Under the pieces are notes generated by a model. That model was given only the letters and a program-made list of their open reading frames with translations, was not told the DNA's origin and did no database searches. Shown here piece after piece: positions 34,073 through 39,096 of a stretch of DNA of 39,096 bases. The translations under genes and the position numbers were made by a program. Positions within the stretch are counted from its first letter, which is position 1. Each line of letters begins with the position of its first letter. This DNA is from CAG-492 sp035388585 (GTDB lineage Bacteria > Bacillota > Clostridia > TANB77 > CAG-508), in NCBI GenBank assembly GCA_035388585.1, contig DAOOQE010000012.1, forward strand, positions 1 to 39,096, written 5' to 3'.

Positions 34073-35204
34073 ATTTTTTCCTCCTTATAAAGATATATGA
34101 AAATCCTATCATTATAATAGAAAAAATTAATATACTTATAACTTTTTCAAAATAAACATCTAATGTGTTATAACTATACAAAGCGTGAAATCCATCTGTA
34201 ATTAGGCTCACAGGATTATATTTTACAATTGGAATTGATTTTTCTATGCTATATTTTACCATAGGTGTTCCCATCATTCCGGCAAAGAAACAACAAGTCA
34301 TAGTAATAGCAATTAGAATTCCTGTTTTAAAATTTTCATCCTTTTTATTTGATATTCCAATTAATACACCAAAGCTTGTTCCTGCGAAGCTTCCAAACAA
34401 TGATAATAATAAAACCCATATTAAATTATTACCAAATTGACCACCTAAAAAAATATATATATATCCGATCAGAATTAATATCTCTAAATACTGAATTAAA
34501 AATCCTGCTACTATATTTGCAAATAATATCTTTAGCTTGTGAACTGGGCTAATTGAGACCCTTGCAGCTCTTTTACTCAAATTTGCTTCTGTTTCCTTAA
34601 CACCTTCTATTCCAAAAAATCCTCCATAAATACATGCCATAGCAATAGCTGTATAATAAAAATTCATGCAAAAATCAATTTTATCACTTGGTTTTTCTTT
34701 TATATATTCTTTTGATTCATTTAATAAATTAATTGTACCATCAAATAATACATTATAATTAAAATCAACCATATGATTACCAGCACTTGTTGTTTGATAA
34801 TACTCATCTATAACATACTTTATAATAGTTTGCTCAATACCATTTTCTTTAACCTTTACATCCACTTTTTTACTATCTTGTATTATTATGTAGCCTTCTA
34901 TCTTGTTTTCTTGTAAGAGTTTATTAGCTTCTTCTTCTCTTTCTATATAGCTTGTTTCAAAAACTTGTTTTTCATTTTCTATTGATAATTGTTTTATTAC
35001 ACTTTCCAAATTTTTTTCATTTTCTAATATTTCATTTTTTATAACCGCTATTTTTATTGGTTCAAATTCTCCTGCTTTTGATATATTTGATAGTGCCAAT
35101 TTAAAAAATGATGCTAGAATTATTGGAAAAAATAGAGTCCAAAATATTAATGTTTTTAACCTTAATAAAACTTTTAGTTTATTTATTAATAAATGTTTAA
35201 ACAT
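34059..35204 (-). CDS. ABC-2 type permease 1
   Basis: 381 residues. TM1 (about 15-37; LIFWTLFFPIILASFFKLAL), a large extracytoplasmic domain (about 40-175), then five membrane helices (about 180-375) in the ABC-2 pattern, ending RRKKYDSI. It pairs with permease 2 and the ATPase encoded upstream to form an exporter of the ABC-2/YhgE-like class. The substrate is unknown; drugs, lipids or peptides are typical. The ribosome site is GAAGGGAA. It lies 38 bp after the ATPase gene. Confidence 0.92.
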   Translation of the reverse strand: MFKHLLINKLKVLLRLKTLIFWTLFFPIILASFFKLALSNISKAGEFEPIKIAVIKNEILENEKNLESVIKQLSIENEKQVFETSYIEREEEANKLLQENKIEGYIIIQDSKKVDVKVKENGIEQTIIKYVIDEYYQTTSAGNHMVDFNYNVLFDGTINLLNESKEYIKEKPSDKIDFCMNFYYTAIAMACIYGGFFGIEGVKETEANLSKRAARVSISPVHKLKILFANIVAGFLIQYLEILILIGYIYIFLGGQFGNNLIWVLLLSLFGSFAGTSFGVLIGISNKKDENFKTGILIAITMTCCFFAGMMGTPMVKYSIEKSIPIVKYNPVSLITDGFHALYSYNTLDVYFEKVISILIFSIIMIGFSYIFIRRKKYDSI

Positions 35205-35242
35205 ATTATTTTCCCTTCACTTCGATATTTTTTTATTATTTA

Positions 35243-36184
35243 TTAATTATCACGCAATTCTTTTCCAGTTAATTCTAAAAACACATCATTTAAAGATGGT
35301 AGCTCTGAAAAAAGCTTACTATATTTTATAGAATTATTTTTCATGAAATCAACTAATTTTTCCAAGTGTTCCTCACCTTTTTTATATGTAATAAATATAG
35401 TATTATCTTCTTTTTTTACTGAAATAACATCCTCTAATTTATTAATATTATTTATTAAATCATTACTTAAATTCAGAACTTCTAATGTTATTTTTTCACC
35501 TAAAATTATTGATTCTTTCAATTCTTCTTTTGTTCCCTCTGCAATAATTTTCCCTTTATCTATTATAACTATTCTATTACATAATTGTTCTACTTCTTCC
35601 ATATAATGAGTTGTATATACAATTGTAGCACCTTTTTTATTTAGTTGTTTTATTCCTTCTAAAATTGCATTTCTACTTTGTGGATCTACAGCCACAGTTG
35701 GTTCATCTAAAAATATCAACTCAGGCTTGTGAGAAATACCACATGCGATATTTAGTCTTCTTAAAAGTCCTCCTGAAAGTTGTTTAGGTCTGAATTTTAT
35801 AAATTCTTCTAAACCTGTTAATTTTAACGCTTCACCTACATAATTTTTTCTTTTTTGCTTATCTTCTATATATAATCCACAAAAATAATCTATGTTTTCG
35901 TATACTGTCAATTCGTCAAAAACAGCAACATCCTGAAATACAACTCCTATTTTTGATTTTATATCGTAAGACTCTGGTGTTAATTCCTTACCAAAAATTT
36001 TAATTTTTCCTTTTTCATAATTTAATAATGACAATAAACAATTTATTGTTGTAGATTTCCCACTTCCATTTGGACCTAATAATCCAAAAATTTTCCCTTT
36101 TTCTACTGATAAAGATAATTCATCTAAAGCTTTAAATTTACCATAAGACTTTGTAAGTTCTTGTACTTCAATAATATTTTCCAT
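35243..36184 (-). CDS. ABC transporter ATP-binding protein
   Basis: 313 residues. Walker A GPNGSGKST (37-45), Q-loop VFQDVAVFDELTV, signature LSGGLLRRLN, Walker B ELIFLDEPTVAVD and the switch His in TTHYMEE. A C-terminal extension (about 225-313) is typical of ATPases serving ABC-2 exporters (drug/DrrA or CcmA type). Start of the operon ATPase-permease-permease-acyl-CoA synthetase. AGGAG lies 5 nt before the ATG. The gap upstream (36185-36318) holds a 28-bp-spaced degenerate repeat starting TTTACTAA at 36255 and 36283. Confidence 0.95.
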   Translation of the reverse strand: MENIIEVQELTKSYGKFKALDELSLSVEKGKIFGLLGPNGSGKSTTINCLLSLLNYEKGKIKIFGKELTPESYDIKSKIGVVFQDVAVFDELTVYENIDYFCGLYIEDKQKRKNYVGEALKLTGLEEFIKFRPKQLSGGLLRRLNIACGISHKPELIFLDEPTVAVDPQSRNAILEGIKQLNKKGATIVYTTHYMEEVEQLCNRIVIIDKGKIIAEGTKEELKESIILGEKITLEVLNLSNDLINNINKLEDVISVKKEDNTIFITYKKGEEHLEKLVDFMKNNSIKYSKLFSELPSLNDVFLELTGKELRDN

Positions 36185-36318
36185 TTACTCTCCTATTTTA
36201 TTTTATAATTATATTTTACATACTTTTATATTTGTTATTAATTTATAAAATCTATTTACTAAGTATTAATTTAAAAATACTTTTTACTAAACTCTAACTT
36301 AAAAAAATATTTTAAAGA

Positions 36319-37257
36319 CTAATTATAATTTTTATTCTCAAAAAATTTAATAATTTCTTTTTTATCAATTTTATAATACTCCATTAACTCTCTCGGTTTT
36401 CCAGACTTTCCAAATTGATCATTTATTCCTAATCTATATACTTTTACTGGGTACTCTTCTGATAAAACCTCACATACTGCTGAACCTAATCCCCCGATTA
36501 TGTTGTGGTCTTCAACTGTTAAAATCATTTTAGTTTCCTTCGCTGCTTTTATAATTACTTGTTTATCTATTGGTTTTATTGTATGCATATCTATAACTCT
36601 TATATTTATACCTTTTTGGGCCAACTCATTTTTCGCTTCTAATGCCTCTGAAACACATACTCCTGTTGCTAAAACTGTTCCATCTTTTCCTTTCCCTATC
36701 TGTATTGCCTTTCCAATTTCAAATTTTTGATTTTTTTCATATATAACAGATACAGGAAGTCTACTAAGTCTTAAATATACTGGACCTTTTATTTTTGATA
36801 TTTCTTGTGTTGCCCATCTTGTTTGAGTATCATCTGATGTACTTATAACTGTCATATTTGGTAAAGCTCTCATCATCCCTATATCTTCTAGCATTTGATG
36901 TGTTGCACCATCTTCACCTACTGTAACACCTGAATGTGTTGCACAAATTTTAACATTTAAATTTGGATAACAAATACTATTTCTTACTTGATCATATGCT
37001 CTTCCTGTTGCAAATACAGCAAACGTACTAGCATAAGGAATTTTATTAGATAAAGCCATTCCTGCCGCTGTTCCCATCATATCTTGTTCAGAAATACCTA
37101 TGTTAAAAAATCTATTTGGATACTTTTTTGCAAATAAACACGTTTTTGTAGCTGAAGATAAATCTGCATCTAAAACAACTATATTTTGATTTTTTTCTCC
37201 TAATTCTAAAAGTGCTTCTCCATAACTTTGACGCGTAGCTATTTTTAAATCTTCCAT
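36319..37257 (-). CDS. Transketolase, C-terminal subunit
   Basis: 312 residues. The pyrimidine-binding domain of a split transketolase, with RFFNIGISEQDMMGTAAGMA (cofactor-activating Glu region) and HSGVTVGEDGATHQ, and the transketolase C-terminal domain (about 185-305). With the N-terminal subunit it moves two-carbon units between sugar phosphates in the non-oxidative pentose phosphate pathway, using thiamine diphosphate. A GTG at 37269 is in frame but includes the ribosome site GAGG, so ATG 37257 is chosen. It lies 31 bp after its partner gene. Confidence 0.93.
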   Translation of the reverse strand: MEDLKIATRQSYGEALLELGEKNQNIVVLDADLSSATKTCLFAKKYPNRFFNIGISEQDMMGTAAGMALSNKIPYASTFAVFATGRAYDQVRNSICYPNLNVKICATHSGVTVGEDGATHQMLEDIGMMRALPNMTVISTSDDTQTRWATQEISKIKGPVYLRLSRLPVSVIYEKNQKFEIGKAIQIGKGKDGTVLATGVCVSEALEAKNELAQKGINIRVIDMHTIKPIDKQVIIKAAKETKMILTVEDHNIIGGLGSAVCEVLSEEYPVKVYRLGINDQFGKSGKPRELMEYYKIDKKEIIKFFENKNYN

Positions 37258-37288
37258 AATAAACCTCACTTTCCTATATATACTTAAT

Positions 37289-38113
37289 TTAAATTCTATC
37301 TAGCTCACTAATAGCCAATTCATATTCTTCCTTTGTAGGCGCTTTTCCATGCCACTCAATTTTATTTTCCATAAAACTAACACCTTTTCCTTTAATCGTT
37401 TTTGCAATTATTACAGTAGGTTTTCCTTTTGTACATTTAGCTGATTCAAATGCGTCTAATAATTGATTTATATTGTGCCCATCAATTTCTATAACATTAA
37501 AACCAAAACTCATAAATTTCTGCGGAATACAATTTAATCCTTTTATTTCCTCAATATTTCCATCTAACTGTAAATTATTGTTATCGACAATTAAACATAA
37601 ATTATCCAACTTATATTTTGATGATGTCATTACTGCTTCCCATATTTGGCCTTCCTGTAATTCCCCATCACCAACTAAACAATATATTCTTTGCCCAGCA
37701 TTATTCATTTTAGATGTTAATGCCATTCCATTTGCAACTGATAACCCCTGACCTAATGAACCAGAAGATGCATCAATTCCTGGAACTAAATTCCAATCTG
37801 GATGACCTTGTAATATTTTACCAAATTTTCTTAGACCTACCAATTCATCTTTTTTAAAAAATCCTTTTTCCGCAAGAGTTGCGTAAATTGCTGGTGCACA
37901 ATGTCCTTTTGACAATATAAATTTATCTCTTGCATCTGCATCAGGTTTTTTAGGGTCAATATTCATTTGATTAAAATACAGTACTGTTAAAATATCAGCA
38001 CAAGACAGAGATCCTCCTGGATGGCCTGAACCTGCATAATATATAGATTCTAGAATTCCTTTTCTAATATTTCTAGCGATTTTTTCTAAAGCTTCTTTAA
38101 GTATTATTTTCAT
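37289..38113 (-). CDS. Transketolase, N-terminal subunit
   Basis: 274 residues. The thiamine diphosphate-binding half: SGHPGGSLSCADI, DKFILSKGHCAPAIY, GSLGQGLSVANGMAL and the metal motif GDGELQEGQIWEA followed by NN. Split transketolases are common in clostridia. Longer in-frame starts reach 38206, but they translate A/T-rich leader sequence. AAAGG lies 9 nt before ATG 38113, which matches the family start. A terminator-like hairpin sits just upstream. Confidence 0.94.
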   Translation of the reverse strand: MKIILKEALEKIARNIRKGILESIYYAGSGHPGGSLSCADILTVLYFNQMNIDPKKPDADARDKFILSKGHCAPAIYATLAEKGFFKKDELVGLRKFGKILQGHPDWNLVPGIDASSGSLGQGLSVANGMALTSKMNNAGQRIYCLVGDGELQEGQIWEAVMTSSKYKLDNLCLIVDNNNLQLDGNIEEIKGLNCIPQKFMSFGFNVIEIDGHNINQLLDAFESAKCTKGKPTVIIAKTIKGKGVSFMENKIEWHGKAPTKEEYELAISELDRI

Positions 38114-38161
38114 ATACTTCATCCTTTCAAATTTACTTAAAAATATTCTATACTTAAACAT

Positions 38162-38209
38162 AAAAAAAAGCAATAAGTGTTTATTTAAATTTATATTAAT
38201 AAACACTTA
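38162..38209 (-). terminator. Terminator-like hairpin in front of the transketolase operon
   Basis: TAAGTGTTTATT (38174-38185) pairs with its complement (38198-38209). On the minus strand the stem is followed by GC and eight T. A second copy of the upstream arm (TTAATAAACACTTA in plus sense) lies at 38225-38238, so two arms could compete for one partner. It may be an attenuator or a second terminator after tmRNA. Confidence 0.6.
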
Positions 38210-38316
38210 CTTTTTCACTTTACCTTAATAAACACTTATTTTTAAATGTTTAAAATACATAAAAAATAAATACTATAAACAAAAAAATATTCAGTTATAT
38301 TAAAATTGTATTATAA

Positions 38317-38357
38317 AAACCGTACATTCCTTATATTAAATAGGATTATACGGTTTA
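38317..38357 (-). terminator. Terminator of tmRNA
   Basis: AAACCGTA and TACGGTTT, with an extended pairing (CATTCCT/AGGATTA region), form a long stem starting 6 bp after the tmRNA CCA end, followed by TTTTT on the minus strand. Confidence 0.8.
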
Positions 38358-38362
38358 TTTAA

Positions 38363-38718
38363 TGGTGGAGGTGAGGAGAGTTGAACTCCTGTCCAACAAC
38401 CCTTCCATATAAATTTCTCCGAGTGCAGTTTGTTATCATTTTTCCCTAAAAATAAAGTTAACAAACAATCTTTATTGTTAGGTAGCTATTAAATACCCAC
38501 TATTTCTATAGCAAAAAATAGTTTTGTTTCCTACTAATTTGTCGCCTTATTCAAAAACGTAGGCATTAATGATAAGACGTAGCTGCAATTAAGCAGCGTA
38601 AGCTAATTCTGTTTTATCAGCGTTTATTTTTATTTTCGCTTTTTTTAAGTGGCCAAAGCGACCATCCACTACTCGCTATTCATATTTCTAGATTGCTGTC
38701 GAAACCAAATACACCCCC
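38363..38718 (-). ncRNA. ssrA: tmRNA (transfer-messenger RNA)
   Basis: A 356-nt RNA that rescues stalled ribosomes and tags the unfinished protein. The 5' end GGGGGUG pairs with CACCUCC just before the encoded ACCA 3' end. The tRNA-like half shows GGACAGGAGUUCAACUCUCC (T arm) and the 5' UUUGGUUUCGACAGC region. The tag frame (38621 to 38589) starts at a GCU resume codon and reads ADKTELAYAA followed by UAA, so the full tag is probably A-ADKTELAYAA. It ends AYAA rather than the common ALAA. Pseudoknot stems flank the tag frame. It has its own promoter and terminator. Confidence 0.96.
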
Positions 38719-38735
38719 ATATATATAACAATTAT

Positions 38736-38764
38736 ATTATACATTACTTTTAATTATTTTTCAA
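38736..38764 (-). promoter_or_regulatory. Promoter of tmRNA
   Basis: TTGAAA, a 17-bp spacer and TATAAT on the minus strand, about 17 bp before the mature 5' end, leaving a short leader for RNase P to remove. A second overlapping TATAAT lies at 38731-38736. Confidence 0.65.
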
Positions 38765-38929
38765 TCTTTATATTTTTATATTTTTTTACTTTGAACTGCA
38801 TTTATTAATACAAAATTGCACTTACTTTTTCACTTCACCTTTACTTTCGAACATTTAGCTTTTTTCTTAACAGACTCTTCCCACATATTATAAATTCTTT
38901 TTTGTACATTTTCAAAAGTTATTACTTAA

Positions 38930-39096
38930 ACATTATCATAAATTAATCATAATTAGAATTAACTCCATATTGTTTTGTACTTAAACTATCTCTTAGACAT
39001 TATCATAAATTACTCATAATTAGAATTAACTCAATATTGTTTTACACTTAAACTTTCTCTTAGACATTATCATAAGTTAATCATAATTTTTATAAG
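38930..39096. repeat. 67-bp tandem repeat running off the window edge
   Basis: Units 38930-38996 and 38997-39063 are nearly identical (ACATTATCATAAATTA start, CTCTTAG end), and a third begins at 39064 and is cut by the edge. A degenerate partial copy lies at 38900-38929. The 378 bp after the tmRNA hold only its promoter and this array. Confidence 0.92.

Noticed and set aside
38114..38362. Riboswitch ahead of transketolase (for example a thiamine diphosphate element)
   Set aside because: The region has only A/T repeats and hairpins; no conserved thiamine-box core such as CUGAGA is visible.

Overview
This window is AT-rich DNA (about a quarter G+C by eye) from an anaerobic, Gram-positive member of the Clostridia. 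The evidence is a trimeric [FeFe] hydrogenase, pyruvate formate-lyase, Spo0A with likely 0A boxes, a sortase with an LPxTG-like protein, split transketolase, zinc-type ribosomal protein S18 and Firmicutes-style GGAGG ribosome sites. I cannot name the species. I see no prophage, insertion sequence or CRISPR array.

Layout. 1-1650 (+): an NfeD-like protein and a paraslipin, closed by a good terminator. 1785-9475: a divergent fermentation block, with hydC-hydB-hydA leftward (NAD(P)H and ferredoxin to H2) and pflB-pflA rightward (pyruvate to formate and acetyl-CoA). pflA carries a frameshift near its end. 9626-12181 (-): an unidentified operon of three proteins, each with one N-terminal membrane anchor. 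12483-13577 (-): rpsF-ssb-rpsR. 13674-16176: an exported PIG-L deacetylase, MscL with a zinc ribbon, and a beheaded M50 protease remnant. 16284-19605 (-): a DEAD-box RNA helicase with a repetitive charged N-terminus, then spo0A. 19945-25076 (-): YigZ family, an HI0933-type flavoprotein, a methionine gamma-lyase-like PLP enzyme and a WG-repeat protein, the last two forming an operon behind a perfect consensus promoter. 25209-30210 (-): a thioester/SpaA-type surface protein, a sortase and a two-component system. 30380-36184 (-): an ABC-2 exporter (ATPase, permease, frameshifted permease) overlapping a long-chain acyl-CoA synthetase, followed by a frameshifted L,D-transpeptidase. 36319-38113 (-): split transketolase. 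38363-38718 (-): tmRNA.

Two patterns cut across the window. First, many gaps carry short tandem or spaced duplications, several with a period of 63-67 bp and some running into gene 3' ends (1520, 5473, 20662, 22021, 26675, 27726, 38930). Second, three genes (pflA, an ABC permease, an L,D-transpeptidase) have single-base frameshifts whose repair restores clear family sequence. These are either real decay or assembly error, and reads must decide. The least explained elements are the three-gene membrane-anchored operon, the surface protein that stops right after LPRTGF with no membrane tail, and the three-copy palindrome-containing repeat upstream of the sortase.
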